Made by a program: the position numbers and the translations under genes. From Hyphomicrobiales bacterium (lineage in GTDB: Bacteria; Pseudomonadota; Alphaproteobacteria; Rhizobiales; Rhizobiaceae), in NCBI GenBank assembly GCA_900472675.1, contig UCJA01000023.1:1-56307 (forward strand): a DNA stretch of 56,307 bases, written 5' to 3'. A model generated the notes under the pieces. The model was not told where the DNA came from and searched no databases. It saw only the letters and a program-made list of their open reading frames with translations. Positions 16,295 through 25,085 of this stretch are shown here, piece by piece. The first letter of the stretch is position 1, and each line of letters starts with the position of its first letter.

Positions 16295-18184
16295 ATGACA
16301 CCACACAAGAAGACGATTTCGGCGGATTCCAGCAATCCGCTCGGCACGCTGGTCAATCTGTGGCCCTATATGTGGCCTGCCGGGCGCGCGGATCTCAAGG
16401 CGCGGGTCGTCTGGGCCACCTTCTTTCTCATCATCGCCAAGCTGGTTCTGATCGCCGTTCCCTATTTCTTCAAATGGGCAACCGATGCGCTAAACGGCAA
16501 GCTGGACATGGCGGGGATACTGCCGGCACTTCTGCTCGGCGCGGTCATCCTGGTGATCTTCTACAATCTCACCCGGGTGCTGCAGGTGGGCCTCAACCAG
16601 CTGCGCGATGCGCTGTTTGCCTCGGTCGGGCAGCATGCGGTGCGCCAGCTGGCCTACAAGACCTTCGTCCACATGCATCAGCTGTCGCTGCGCTTCCACC
16701 TGGAGCGCAAGACCGGCGGCCTGTCGCGCATCATCGAGCGCGGCACCAAGGGCATCGAGACGATCGTCCGCTTCACCATCCTCAACACCCTGCCGACGCT
16801 GTTCGAATTCGTGCTGACGGCGATCATCTTCTGGGTGAGCTACGGCTTCTGGTACGTGCTGGTGACCGCGGTCACCGTCGCGCTCTACATCTGGTTCACG
16901 ATCAAGGCCAGCGACTGGCGCATCTCCATCCGCCGCTCGATGAACGACAGCGATACGGACGCCAATACCAAGGCGATCGACAGCTTGCTCAACTTCGAAA
17001 CGGTCAAGTATTTCGGCAACGAAAAGATGGAGGCCACCCGCTTCGACGCCTCCATGGCGCGCTACGAAAAGGCCGCGACCCAGGTCTGGACCTCGCTCGG
17101 CTGGCTCAACTTCGGCCAGGGCGTGATTTTCGGGCTCGGCCAGACGGTGATGATGGTGATGTCGGCCATGGCCGTGCAGCGCGGCGACCAGACGATCGGC
17201 GATTTTGTGTTCGTCAACGCACTGCTGATGCAGCTGTCGGTGCCGCTCAACTTCATCGGCTTCGTCTACCGGGAAATCCGCCAGGGACTGACGGACATCG
17301 AGCAGATGTTCGACCTTCTGGAAGTGCAGCCGGAAGTGGTCGACCGCCCGGGTGCGCCGGAGCTGCAGATCGGCCAGGGCGCCATCGCCTTCAAGGACGT
17401 GCATTTTGCCTATGACCCGGAGCGGGCGATCCTCAAGGGCGTCTCCTTCGAAGTGCCGGCCGGCAAGACGGTGGCGATCGTCGGCCCCTCGGGCGCCGGC
17501 AAATCCACCATCTCGCGGCTGCTCTACCGCTTCTACGACATCCAGAGCGGCGCCATCACCATCGACGGGCAGGACGTGCGCGAGGTCAACCAGGCGTCGC
17601 TGCGCAAGGCGATCGGCATGGTGCCGCAGGATACGGTGCTGTTCAACGACACCGTCGCCTACAACATCCGCTACGGCCGCCCCTCGGCCAGCGAAGAAGA
17701 GTTGATGGCGGCAGCCGAAATCGCCCAGATCGGCAATTTCATCCGCATGCTTCCCGACGGTTTCGACACCAAGGTCGGCGAGCGCGGCTTGAAGCTTTCG
17801 GGCGGCGAAAAGCAGCGCGTGGCAATCGCCCGCACGGTTCTGAAGGCTCCGCCGATCCTCATCCTCGACGAGGCGACGTCGGCGCTCGACACGACGACCG
17901 AGCACGAGATTCAATCGGCACTCGACGTGGTGTCCAAGAACCGCACCACGCTGGTGATCGCTCACCGTCTGTCGACCGTCATCAATGCGGACGAGATCAT
18001 CGTGCTGCGCGACGGCACGATCGCCGAACGGGGCACGCATGCGGGGCTGCTGGAGCAGGACGGGCTCTATGCCTCGATGTGGAACCGCCAGCGCGAGGCG
18101 ACCCAGGCGGAAGAACAGCTGCGCAAGGTGCGCGAGGAAGATGACCTCGGCGTGGTGCTGCGCGGCAAGCCGGCAGCGGAATAA
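16295..18184 (+). CDS. Atm1-type ABC transporter, fused permease and ATPase
   Basis: A 629-residue half-transporter that works as a dimer in the inner membrane. The N-terminal part holds six transmembrane segments (about 40-330); the ATPase follows with Walker A GPSGAGKS (about 397-404), signature LSGGEKQR (about 501-508), Walker B ILILDEA and the H-loop AHRLST. The start LVNLWPYMWP and QLAYKTFVHMHQLSLRFHLERKTGG are typical of the Atm1/ABCB7/HMT1 group, which exports glutathione-linked sulphur or metal conjugates. ATG 16295 follows CGGAGA. A short membrane-protein gene follows 12 bases later. Substrate is inferred from the family. Confidence 0.92.
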   Translation: MTPHKKTISADSSNPLGTLVNLWPYMWPAGRADLKARVVWATFFLIIAKLVLIAVPYFFKWATDALNGKLDMAGILPALLLGAVILVIFYNLTRVLQVGLNQLRDALFASVGQHAVRQLAYKTFVHMHQLSLRFHLERKTGGLSRIIERGTKGIETIVRFTILNTLPTLFEFVLTAIIFWVSYGFWYVLVTAVTVALYIWFTIKASDWRISIRRSMNDSDTDANTKAIDSLLNFETVKYFGNEKMEATRFDASMARYEKAATQVWTSLGWLNFGQGVIFGLGQTVMMVMSAMAVQRGDQTIGDFVFVNALLMQLSVPLNFIGFVYREIRQGLTDIEQMFDLLEVQPEVVDRPGAPELQIGQGAIAFKDVHFAYDPERAILKGVSFEVPAGKTVAIVGPSGAGKSTISRLLYRFYDIQSGAITIDGQDVREVNQASLRKAIGMVPQDTVLFNDTVAYNIRYGRPSASEEELMAAAEIAQIGNFIRMLPDGFDTKVGERGLKLSGGEKQRVAIARTVLKAPPILILDEATSALDTTTEHEIQSALDVVSKNRTTLVIAHRLSTVINADEIIVLRDGTIAERGTHAGLLEQDGLYASMWNRQREATQAEEQLRKVREEDDLGVVLRGKPAAE

Positions 18185-18196
18185 GGAAGTATCACC

Positions 18197-18340
18197 ATGG
18201 TCTATTCCCCTGTCCGACTGGTACTCGCCGCCGTCCTCGTCGGCGCCTACCTCCTCTACTGGGCAAACTACGGCTCGCCGCTGATGGCCTTCAGCAGTTG
18301 GATGGGCTGGATCGACACCCCACCGGCGACGGGCCGCTGA
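18197..18340 (+). CDS. Small membrane protein of 47 residues
   Basis: A short gene 12 bases after the ABC transporter, with AAGGA before ATG 18197. The product begins MVYSPVRLVLAAVLVGAYLL, a clear transmembrane helix, followed by YWANYGSP, a Trp-rich stretch and PPATGR. Codon use matches the neighbours. Its position suggests co-transcription and perhaps a small partner of the transporter, but no family is recognised. Confidence 0.65.
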   Translation: MVYSPVRLVLAAVLVGAYLLYWANYGSPLMAFSSWMGWIDTPPATGR

Positions 18341-18464
18341 GGACGCAGTGTTCACAAGCCTGCCCCTGTGAAGCGCGCCTGCGCCATGCCATCTGGGATG
18401 CAACGACAACATTGACCGGCAGGGTGTCAGGCTGGCGAGAGCCTCTGACGACGCAAACATGCCG

Positions 18465-18525
18465 TCCCTTATCGGGATGACATGGCCTGGATCCCGGCAC
18501 GGCTGCCGGGCGTCCTTGGATGACA
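18465..18525. repeat. REP-like imperfect palindrome
   Basis: CATGGCCTGGATCCCGGCA-CGGC-TGCCGGGCGTCCTTGGATG can fold back on itself; CCCGGCA pairs with TGCCGGG. It shares the GCCGGGCGTCC block with the repeats at 14.8-15.3 kb. It lies between the small membrane gene and the monooxygenase gene. Confidence 0.5.
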
Positions 18526-18556
18526 CGCGGTCAAAACGATTGGAAGAGTGCATATC

Positions 18557-19579
18557 ATGAAAAAAATCGGCTTTCTCTCCTTCGGCCACTGGAACCCCTC
18601 CCCGCAGTCGGCCACGCGGTCCGCGGCGGACGTGCTGCTGCAATCGATCGACCTTGCGGTGGCGGCTGAGGAACTGGGTGCCGACGGCGCCTATTTCCGC
18701 GTCCATCACTATGCCCGCCAGCTCGCCTCGCCGTTTCCGCTTCTGGCCGCCGTCGGCGCGAAGACGAAGCACATTGAGATCGGTACCGGCGTCATCGACA
18801 TGCGCTACGAGAACCCGCTCTACATGGCCGAAGATGCGGGTGCCGCCGACATCATTTCCGGCGGACGCCTGCAGCTCGGCATCAGCCGCGGTTCGCCCGA
18901 GCAGGTGATCGACGGTTTTCGTCACTTCGGCTACCAGCCGGCAGAGGGCGAAAGCGCTGCCGACATGGGCCGCCGCCACGCGGAAGTGTTCTTCGACGTG
19001 CTGCGCGGCGAAGGCTTTGCCCAGCCCAACCCACGGCCGATGTTTCCCAACCCGCCCGGCCTGCTCCGGCTCGAGCCGTATTCGGAAGGATTGCGTGACC
19101 GGATCTGGTGGGGCTCTGGCTCCAACAGCACCGCCGTCTGGGCCGCCAAGCTTGGCATGAACCTGCAGAGCTCGACGCTGAAGGACAACGAGACCGGCGA
19201 GCCCTTCCATGTGCAGCAGGCCAAGCAGATCCGCATCTTCCGCGAGGCGTTCAAGGAAGCGGGCCACAGCCGCACGCCGCGGGTATCCGTTAGCCGCAGC
19301 ATCTTTGCGCTGATGAACGACACAGACCGCGCCTATTTCGCCGGCAGCGGCGAGAGCCGGGATTCGATCGGCTTCCTCGATGCGCAGACACAGGCGATCT
19401 TCGGCCGCTCCTATGCCGCGGAACCGGAGGCGCTGATCGAGCAGCTGAAGGCCGACGAGGGCATTGCCGAAGCCGATACGCTGCTGCTCACCGTGCCGAA
19501 CCAGCTCGGCGTCGATTACAATGCGCATGTAATCGAGAGCATTCTGAAGCACGTGGCGCCCGCGATGGGCTGGCGCTAA
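18557..19579 (+). CDS. LLM-class flavin-dependent monooxygenase
   Basis: A 340-residue luciferase-like protein expected to bind reduced FMN and oxidise an unknown substrate. The TIM-barrel shows DGAYFRVHHYARQLASPFPLLAA and the group's GTGVIDMRYENPLYMAEDAGAAD region. GGAAGAG lies eight bases before ATG 18557; GTG 18548 is inside that site. It converges on the LysR gene, whose stop is four bases away. The F420-dependent alternative is unlikely in this group. Confidence 0.88.
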   Translation: MKKIGFLSFGHWNPSPQSATRSAADVLLQSIDLAVAAEELGADGAYFRVHHYARQLASPFPLLAAVGAKTKHIEIGTGVIDMRYENPLYMAEDAGAADIISGGRLQLGISRGSPEQVIDGFRHFGYQPAEGESAADMGRRHAEVFFDVLRGEGFAQPNPRPMFPNPPGLLRLEPYSEGLRDRIWWGSGSNSTAVWAAKLGMNLQSSTLKDNETGEPFHVQQAKQIRIFREAFKEAGHSRTPRVSVSRSIFALMNDTDRAYFAGSGESRDSIGFLDAQTQAIFGRSYAAEPEALIEQLKADEGIAEADTLLLTVPNQLGVDYNAHVIESILKHVAPAMGWR

Positions 19580-19583
19580 GCGG

Positions 19584-20477
19584 CTACAGCCGCGCTTCCG
19601 CAAACACCTGGACCAGCCAGTTCAGGAAGACGCGCAGGCGCGGCGCGAGCTGCCGGTTCTGCGGATAGAGCACCGAAAGCGGCGTCGGGGTCGGCGGGAA
19701 GCCTTTCAGGATTTCCACCAACCGGCCGCTGTCGATATCCTCCTGCAGCCGGTATCGTGGCGCCTGGATCAGGCCTAGACCCAACCGCGCCATGTCGTGC
19801 ACCGTATCGGAATGATTGGCGGTGACCCGGCTCGGCAGGACAATCTCGCGTACAGTGCCATCAACCACGAGTTCGAGCGGCATCACACTGCCGGTCCGCG
19901 AGGACACGAAGCCGACCATCTGGTGGCCGGAAAGGGCATCGGGTGTTTCCGGCGTACCGTGGCTTGCAAGATAGGCCGGGCTTGCGCAGGTGATCTCCTC
20001 GATGACCGCCAGCCTCCGCGCGATCATGCCGCTATCGGCAAGCTCCCCTGCCCTGATGGCGCAATCCACCCCTTCCCGCACCAGATCCACCAGCCGATCG
20101 CCCTGCCCGAACTGGATGTCGACCTCCGGGTAGAGCGCCAGGAATTCCGGCAGGCGCGGCAGGAGGAAGTTCCGCGTCAGCCGCACGTTGGCATCGATGC
20201 GCAGCAGTCCGCGCGGCTTCGGGTCGCGAAACACCGTCTCCGCGTCGTCCACTTCGGCCAGGATCGCCCGGCAGCGTTCGTAGAAGGCCTGGCCGTCCAG
20301 CGTGGGGCGCACGTGGCGGGTCGTCCGCTCCAGCAGCCTTGCGCCGAGATCGCCCTCCAGCTGCTTGATGGCTTCCGTCACCGTGGAACGGGCCAGACCG
20401 AGATCGCCCGCCGCAGCGGTAAAGCTGCTGCGCTCCACGACGCGGACGAAGAGCTGCATGCGGTCAAGACGGTCCAT
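19584..20477 (-). CDS. LysR family transcriptional regulator
   Basis: A 297-residue regulator: winged helix-turn-helix at about 1-60 (FTAAAGDLGLARSTVTEAIKQLE) and a substrate-binding domain to the end, with the DCAIRAGEL block of the CrgA/AaeR-like group. ATG 20477 is used; ATG 20483 is also possible. It is divergent from the SDR-tautomerase pair, and the gap holds a perfect 14-bp dyad, so it probably controls those genes and possibly itself. Confidence 0.92.
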   Translation of the reverse strand: MDRLDRMQLFVRVVERSSFTAAAGDLGLARSTVTEAIKQLEGDLGARLLERTTRHVRPTLDGQAFYERCRAILAEVDDAETVFRDPKPRGLLRIDANVRLTRNFLLPRLPEFLALYPEVDIQFGQGDRLVDLVREGVDCAIRAGELADSGMIARRLAVIEEITCASPAYLASHGTPETPDALSGHQMVGFVSSRTGSVMPLELVVDGTVREIVLPSRVTANHSDTVHDMARLGLGLIQAPRYRLQEDIDSGRLVEILKGFPPTPTPLSVLYPQNRQLAPRLRVFLNWLVQVFAEARL

Positions 20478-20511
20478 GCCCATTGTTCAGCATGCACGAA
20501 CAGATAAGTCA

Positions 20512-20525
20512 AATCACCCGTGATT
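20512..20525. promoter_or_regulatory. Putative LysR binding site
   Basis: AATCAC-CC-GTGATT, a perfect inverted repeat between the divergent LysR and SDR starts, 56 bases before the SDR ATG. Confidence 0.6.
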
Positions 20526-20580
20526 GTGTTGTGGCGTCGATGCAATATCTTCCGCTCACCAGACATCAAGGAGCAGACAC

Positions 20581-21321
20581 ATGGCCGATCAACAGACACG
20601 CGTTGCAATCGTCACCGGCGCCTCGAAGGGCATCGGTGCCGCCATCGCTGCCCGCCTCGCGCAGGAGGGCACCGCCGTCGTCGTCAACTATTCTCGCGGA
20701 CACGCGGCGGCGGAAACCGTGGTCGAGGCCATCCGGGCATCCGGTGGACAGGCCATCGCTGCCGGCGCCGATATCGCCGATCCGGACGGCATCGCCTCGC
20801 TGTTCCGGGCCGCCGACGCGGCCTTCGGCGGGGTCGATATCCTCGTCAACAATGCGGGAATCATGGATCTCGCGCCGATTGCCGAGGTCACGGATGCGCA
20901 GTTCGAGCAGATGGTCGCGGTGAACCTCGGCGGTGTGTTTCGCGGGATGCGCGAGGGGGCCCGGCGGCTGCGCCAGGGTGGTCGCATCATCAGCTTTTCG
21001 TCCAGCGTGGTTGGCTTCTACCAGCCGGGCTATGGCGTTTATGCCGCCACCAAGGCTGCCGTGGAAGCAATGACCCATGTGCTCGCCAAGGAGCTCGGCC
21101 CCAGAGGCATTACCGTCAACGCCGTGGCGCCAGGCCCGGTCGAAACGGAGCTGTTCATGACCGGCAAGAGCGAGGCACAGCTCAAGGCCATCATCGGCAT
21201 GAACCCGTTCGGTCGGCTTGGCCAGCCCACCGATATCGCCGGTCTCGTGGCCTTCCTCGCTGGCCCCGACAGCGGCTGGGTGAGCGGCCAGGTGATCCGC
21301 GCCAATGGCGGCGCCCTCTAA
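20581..21321 (+). CDS. SDR family oxidoreductase
   Basis: A 246-residue classical short-chain dehydrogenase: TGASKGIG (about 11-18), NNAG, serine in SFSSSVVG and catalytic YAATK. It ends with WVSGQVIRANGG, typical of the 3-oxoacyl-ACP reductase-like group. AAGGAG precedes ATG 20581; the upstream extension is rejected. The tautomerase gene follows after 55 bases, suggesting a shared small catabolic or detoxifying route under the divergent LysR. Confidence 0.92.
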   Translation: MADQQTRVAIVTGASKGIGAAIAARLAQEGTAVVVNYSRGHAAAETVVEAIRASGGQAIAAGADIADPDGIASLFRAADAAFGGVDILVNNAGIMDLAPIAEVTDAQFEQMVAVNLGGVFRGMREGARRLRQGGRIISFSSSVVGFYQPGYGVYAATKAAVEAMTHVLAKELGPRGITVNAVAPGPVETELFMTGKSEAQLKAIIGMNPFGRLGQPTDIAGLVAFLAGPDSGWVSGQVIRANGGAL

Positions 21322-21376
21322 GAGCTGCCAGCCACGACATCATCCCAAGATCCGACGAGACCCACAGGAGAACATC

Positions 21377-21595
21377 ATGCCGTTTGCCAATTTCAAGCTG
21401 CCGGAAGGCGCTCTTTCCAGCGCGCAAAAGGAAGAGCTGATCCACAAGACCACGCAGATGCTGGTCGACTACCTGAGCGAGGCGGCCCGGCCGCACACTA
21501 TGGTGCTGATTGAGACCGTGCCGGACGGCGGCTACGGCCGCGCCGACGAGGTGTTCGTGATCCCCGACGCCTACCGCGCCAAGGAACCGGTCTGA
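21377..21595 (+). CDS. 4-oxalocrotonate tautomerase family protein
   Basis: A 72-residue tautomerase-fold protein. After removal of Met the N-terminal residue is Pro, the family's catalytic base (MPFANFKLP). CAGGAG lies six bases before ATG 21377. It lacks the usual RSxxQK near position 11 and is longer than the 62-residue prototype, so its substrate may differ. It follows the SDR and precedes a strong terminator. Confidence 0.82.
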   Translation: MPFANFKLPEGALSSAQKEELIHKTTQMLVDYLSEAARPHTMVLIETVPDGGYGRADEVFVIPDAYRAKEPV

Positions 21596-21618
21596 GCCTC
21601 TTCGGCTCTCAAAGCAAA

Positions 21619-21655
21619 GCCGCCGCCCCGGTTGTTGCCGGGGCGGCGGCTTTAT
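21619..21655. terminator. Strong bidirectional rho-independent terminator
   Basis: GCCGCCGCCCCGG (21619-21631), loop TTGTTG, CCGGGGCGGCGGC (21638-21650): a perfect 13-bp stem followed by TTTAT, with AAAGCAAA before it. It serves the tautomerase (plus) and the CGRGWH protein (minus). Confidence 0.92.
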
Positions 21656-21677
21656 GATGCTTGGTCAGTCGGGCGAC

Positions 21678-21983
21678 TTAGTAGGTGCGGTAATAGCCGG
21701 GGGGCGGACGATGCCCGTGGCTGCGCGGTCCATCCCAACGGGGCGGAGGACGGTGCCAACGCGGCGGCGGCGGGCGGTGCCAGCGGGGTGGCGGCGCACG
21801 GTAGCCGCGGGCGATGGGCACGCAGGCGCCGCGGCGGTTCTGGTGCCAGCCTCGGCCACAGGGGTAGACGACTGTCACCACGGCATCCGGCGCCGCAATG
21901 CTGGTCATCGGCATGGCCGCCTGGGCCGTGCCGCCGACCAATCCGCTCGCTGCAAGCGCGACGGCAATAATCAGATTTCTCAT
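21678..21983 (-). CDS. Small secreted protein with GCG_CRPN-type motif and His/Pro-rich tail
   Basis: A 101-residue protein with a signal peptide cleaved near AQAAMP (about 22-23). The CGRGWHQNRRGACVP block (about 42-56) matches the GCG_CRPN motif found at the start of low-complexity secreted proteins. The tail repeats PPPRWHRPP about four times and is rich in Pro, Arg, His and Tyr. AAGGAGGAT precedes ATG 21983. Function unknown; metal binding by the His repeats is only a guess. Confidence 0.82.
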   Translation of the reverse strand: MRNLIIAVALAASGLVGGTAQAAMPMTSIAAPDAVVTVVYPCGRGWHQNRRGACVPIARGYRAPPPRWHRPPPPRWHRPPPRWDGPRSHGHRPPPGYYRTY

Positions 21984-22249
21984 ATGCGATCCTCCTTAAA
22001 GGCAAGCGGACGATAGGACCGGGAGGATGAACGAAGACTGAATTCAAGTGTTAGCTGATGTTCATCCGACAATTGCATCATCTTGTTCCGGCGAGGCTAT
22101 TAGAGCCGTCGAATTCTGGCTTGCGCGCAGCCGGCTGCAGACCCCCCTCGCCCGGCGGTTTGACGGGCTGGTTGCGCGTTTGACGGAACGCATTGCCGGA
22201 GATGGTGTTTCCTTGTAGTCAGTCGACACGCACCATCAGGAGAAAACGG

Positions 22250-22951
22250 TTGATCAATCTGCTAGACACCATCCGCAACACGCTCGTGCCGATCCACAAG
22301 GAAGGCTACATCTTCGTTGCCGGCTTTTTTGTCGTGTCGCTGATCCTCGGCTACTTTGCCGAGCCGCTGTTCTGGATCGGCCTCGTGCTGACGCTGTGGT
22401 GCGCCTACTTCTTCCGGGATCCGGAACGGGTCGTGCCGCAGGACGACGATCTCATTCTCAGCCCGGCCGATGGCCGCATCAGCCATGTTGCCGTCGTGGT
22501 TCCGCCGCCGGAACTGCAGCTCGGCTCGGCACCGCTTTTGCGCATCTCAGTGTTCATGAACGTGTTCGACTGCCACATCAACCGCGCGCCGGTGCGTGGT
22601 CAGGTGACCCGCATCGAGTATCGGGCCGGCCAATTCATCAATGCGGAACTCGATAAGGCCAGCTCCGACAACGAGCGCAACGGCATGGTCATCGAGACTG
22701 TCCATGGCCCGGTCGGCGTGGTGCAGATTGCGGGCCTGGTTGCCCGCCGCATCATGTGCTGGGCGCAGCCGTCCGAGCCGCTTAATGCGGGCGAGCGCTT
22801 CGGCCTGATCCGTTTCGGTTCGCGGCTTGACGTATTCGTGCCGGCTGGCGGCCAGCCCCGGGTCTCCGTCGGCCAGCGCGCCGTCGGTGGAGAGACCGTG
22901 CTTGCCGAGTTCGGATCCGTAAAGGGTCCCACGATCAGCCGCCGGAGCTAA
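22250..22951 (+). CDS. psd: Phosphatidylserine decarboxylase proenzyme
   Basis: A 233-residue proenzyme that makes phosphatidylethanolamine from phosphatidylserine at the inner membrane. Two N-terminal membrane segments (about 17-50) are followed by LSPADGRI and the FMNVFDCHINRAP block. Self-cleavage at Gly190-Ser191 in RFGSRLDVF would create the pyruvoyl group. This is the short, archaeal-type form usual in rhizobia. The start is TTG 22250, with AGGAG seven bases upstream; the ATG-less extension to 22193 has no site. pssA follows after 11 bases. Confidence 0.93.
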   Translation: MINLLDTIRNTLVPIHKEGYIFVAGFFVVSLILGYFAEPLFWIGLVLTLWCAYFFRDPERVVPQDDDLILSPADGRISHVAVVVPPPELQLGSAPLLRISVFMNVFDCHINRAPVRGQVTRIEYRAGQFINAELDKASSDNERNGMVIETVHGPVGVVQIAGLVARRIMCWAQPSEPLNAGERFGLIRFGSRLDVFVPAGGQPRVSVGQRAVGGETVLAEFGSVKGPTISRRS

Positions 22952-22962
22952 GGATAGACCGC

Positions 22963-23820
22963 ATGGAGACGCCGCACCCCGACGATCCGACCAAGGCCGC
23001 TGCACCCATCGAGACCCGCGCTGGCGACGCAGGCCAGTCCCGTGACGGTGGTCGTGGTCCGCGGCTGCGGGAAATTCCGCTGCGTCTGATGGTGCCGAAC
23101 CTGATCACGGTTCTGGCCATCTGCGCCGGGCTGACCGGCATCCGGCTCGCCTTCGAGGGTCGCTTCGAGGTCGCCGTTGCCATGGTGCTGCTCGCCGCCT
23201 TCCTCGACGGCGTCGATGGCCGGGTGGCGCGCCTTCTCAAGGCGACGTCCAACTTCGGCGTTCAGATGGATTCGCTGGCCGACATCATCAACTTCGGTGT
23301 CGCGCCGGTGCTCGTCTCCTACGCCTTCCTGCTGCACGAGGGGCGCTCGATCGGCTGGATCGCCGCCCTACTCTACACGATTGCGGCTGGCCTGCGGCTG
23401 GCGCGCTTCAACGTCATGGCGGAGCGCAACGTCAAGGCGCCGTGGCAATCGGAGTTTTTCGTCGGCGTGCCTGCCCCGATGGGCGCTGCGCTGGTGCTGC
23501 TTCCGGTCTATCTCGGCTTCCTCGGCGTCGAACAATCGCCGGTCTTCGTCTATGTCAGCATCGCCTATACGGTCGCGATCGGCTACCTGCTCGCCTCCCG
23601 CCTGCCGGTCTGGTCGGGCAAATCGAGCAGTATCCGTCGCGACATGATGTTCCCCATCCTGCTCGGCGTCGTCCTCTACGTGGCGCTGCTGATGAGCTAT
23701 ACCTGGGAAGTGCTGTCGCTGACGGTGATCGGATACCTCCTGATGCTGCCGTTCAGCGCTCGCGCCTGGCATCGCCGCTACGGCACGATTACAATCGAAG
23801 ATGATCATACGCACGTCTAA
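22963..23820 (+). CDS. pssA: CDP-diacylglycerol--serine O-phosphatidyltransferase
   Basis: A 285-residue membrane enzyme that makes phosphatidylserine, the substrate of the neighbouring Psd. The CDP-alcohol phosphotransferase signature DxxDGxxAR-x8-GxxxDxxxD is complete in the segment from LDGVDGRVAR to QMDSLAD. About eight hydrophobic segments follow a polar N terminus of about 40 residues. AAGGA precedes ATG 22963. The psd-pssA operon order is classical for Rhizobiaceae. Confidence 0.95.
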   Translation: METPHPDDPTKAAAPIETRAGDAGQSRDGGRGPRLREIPLRLMVPNLITVLAICAGLTGIRLAFEGRFEVAVAMVLLAAFLDGVDGRVARLLKATSNFGVQMDSLADIINFGVAPVLVSYAFLLHEGRSIGWIAALLYTIAAGLRLARFNVMAERNVKAPWQSEFFVGVPAPMGAALVLLPVYLGFLGVEQSPVFVYVSIAYTVAIGYLLASRLPVWSGKSSSIRRDMMFPILLGVVLYVALLMSYTWEVLSLTVIGYLLMLPFSARAWHRRYGTITIEDDHTHV

Positions 23821-23831
23821 TTGTGCCTTTA

Positions 23832-23855
23832 GCGCGCAAAGTGCAACTTGCGCGC
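23832..23855. repeat. Inverted repeat after pssA
   Basis: GCGCGCAA (23832-23839), 8-base spacer, TTGCGCGC (23848-23855). A third GCGC and a TGCGC block follow to 23867. No T tract, so an RNA-processing hairpin or protein site is as likely as a terminator. Confidence 0.5.
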
Positions 23856-23992
23856 AACACTCTGCGCTAACATGATTGATCCCGCATAGGACCGAAGTCC
23901 CTCGGGCTTGCCCAGTCACGATTCTGCCGGCTTTCATGCCCACAGGCGATGAAAGACGTGAAAAGACGAATCGCAACTGAGAGGAGATTCCC

Positions 23993-24127
23993 ATGAGTGC
24001 AGAAGCCCCGAAGAAGATCGAAACCAAGCCTGACCACAGCACGCCCTACCGCCCGCTCGGCATCAAGGCCGTTGCCGCCGCCGCCATGATGCTGTCGCGC
24101 AAGCCGAAGCTCAACCCGGCCGGCTGA
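23993..24127 (+). CDS. Small protein of 44 residues
   Basis: A short gene with GAGGAG seven bases before ATG 23993. The product begins MSAEAPKKIETKPDHSTPYR, is strongly basic, and contains a short Ala-rich helix (KAVAAAAMML) before SRKPKLNPAG. Codon use is like the neighbours. No family recognised; the good ribosome binding site and position in its own transcript after pssA support it. Confidence 0.6.
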   Translation: MSAEAPKKIETKPDHSTPYRPLGIKAVAAAAMMLSRKPKLNPAG

Positions 24128-24269
24128 GCAGGTCTCGCTGACCCGCCTTTCACTAGACGTCGAAGATCCGCCATGCGGCGGGTCTGGCAATAGCAGCGCC
24201 AGGGCTTCCGCCCCGTAGCCGGGGACGAAGAGCTAGGTCCAGGCGATCCAGCCTGTCAAAATCGGAAAT

Positions 24270-25031
24270 CTAGAAAAGCGACAGTTGCGGGCTTTCGGGC
24301 CCTGGCGGCGCCTCTTCGACCGGTGCCACCGCCACCGGCTTCTGCACGTCCGGCCCCATGTTGGCAACCTTGTTGACGCGGTCGGACACCGGGATCGCCT
24401 CGAAAAAATCCTCCTCGGCCGGCCGCATCAGATCGGCGACCTCGCGCGGTTCCTGGGTCTTGCAGTCCAGCCAGCGGTCGAAATCCTGCGGTTCGATCAC
24501 CACCGGCATGCGCTCGTGGATCGGCCGGAAGGCGGCATTGGCGGGCGTGGTGAGGATGGCGGCCGTATCCACTTCCGAACCATCGGCGGATGACCAGGTT
24601 TCCATCAGGCCGGCAAAGGCGATCGTTCCGCCATCTCTCGGCCGGACCCAGTAGGCCTGCGGCTTGACGCCGCTTTCCTTGGGCGGGCGTCGCCATTCGT
24701 AAAAGCCGCTCGCCGGCACGAGGATGCGGCGGTGGCGCATCGCAGCCCTAAACGAGGCCTTGCCGATCGCCGTTTCGGCGCGGGCATTGACGAGCAGCGG
24801 GAAGTCCTTCGGATCCTTCACCCAGCCGGGGATGAGGCCCCAGCGGGCCAGAAGCGCGCGGCGCGGCGGCAGGTTGCTGCCGGGCGGGCGGTTTTCCGAG
24901 GCGATGACCACGAGAATAGGCTGGGTGGGCGCGATATTGTACCGCGCCGGAAAGTCGTGCTCGAAATCGATGACGCTGACGAACCGGAGGATTTCGTCTC
25001 GCGCTCCCGTCAGGGCATAGCGTCCACACAT
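24270..25031 (-). CDS. yedK: SOS response-associated peptidase (SRAP, YedK/HMCES)
   Basis: A 253-residue SRAP protein. Cys2 of MCGRYAL is the residue that links covalently to abasic sites in single-stranded DNA; NIAPTQ, RWGLIPGW, NARAET, GFYEW and PIHERMPV follow in family order, giving the catalytic Glu and His. Start at ATG 25031 is forced by the need for Cys2. The C terminus has a Pro/Glu-rich tail. No GTTC-N7-GTTC SOS box is seen just upstream. It protects abasic sites during replication. Confidence 0.93.
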   Translation of the reverse strand: MCGRYALTGARDEILRFVSVIDFEHDFPARYNIAPTQPILVVIASENRPPGSNLPPRRALLARWGLIPGWVKDPKDFPLLVNARAETAIGKASFRAAMRHRRILVPASGFYEWRRPPKESGVKPQAYWVRPRDGGTIAFAGLMETWSSADGSEVDTAAILTTPANAAFRPIHERMPVVIEPQDFDRWLDCKTQEPREVADLMRPAEEDFFEAIPVSDRVNKVANMGPDVQKPVAVAPVEEAPPGPESPQLSLF

Positions 25032-25085
25032 GCCAAAAGTCTTGGCACCGCATCCAGGCTCGGTCAAGCGCGTGGGGCCAGCACC

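Noticed and set aside
16490..19603. A 1037-codon open frame on the minus strand
   Set aside because: It runs antisense across the ABC transporter, the small membrane gene and the monooxygenase. It is Arg/His-rich with no domain, a result of high GC at third positions.
22185..22209. GGAAC-N16-TGTT upstream of psd
   Set aside because: It is as close to the EcfG consensus as the site at 55749, but it ends 40 bases before a housekeeping phospholipid gene, where stress control is not expected; kept only as a chance match.
25032..25085. SOS box upstream of the SRAP gene
   Set aside because: I looked for GTTC-N7-GTTC and found none before ATG 25031.
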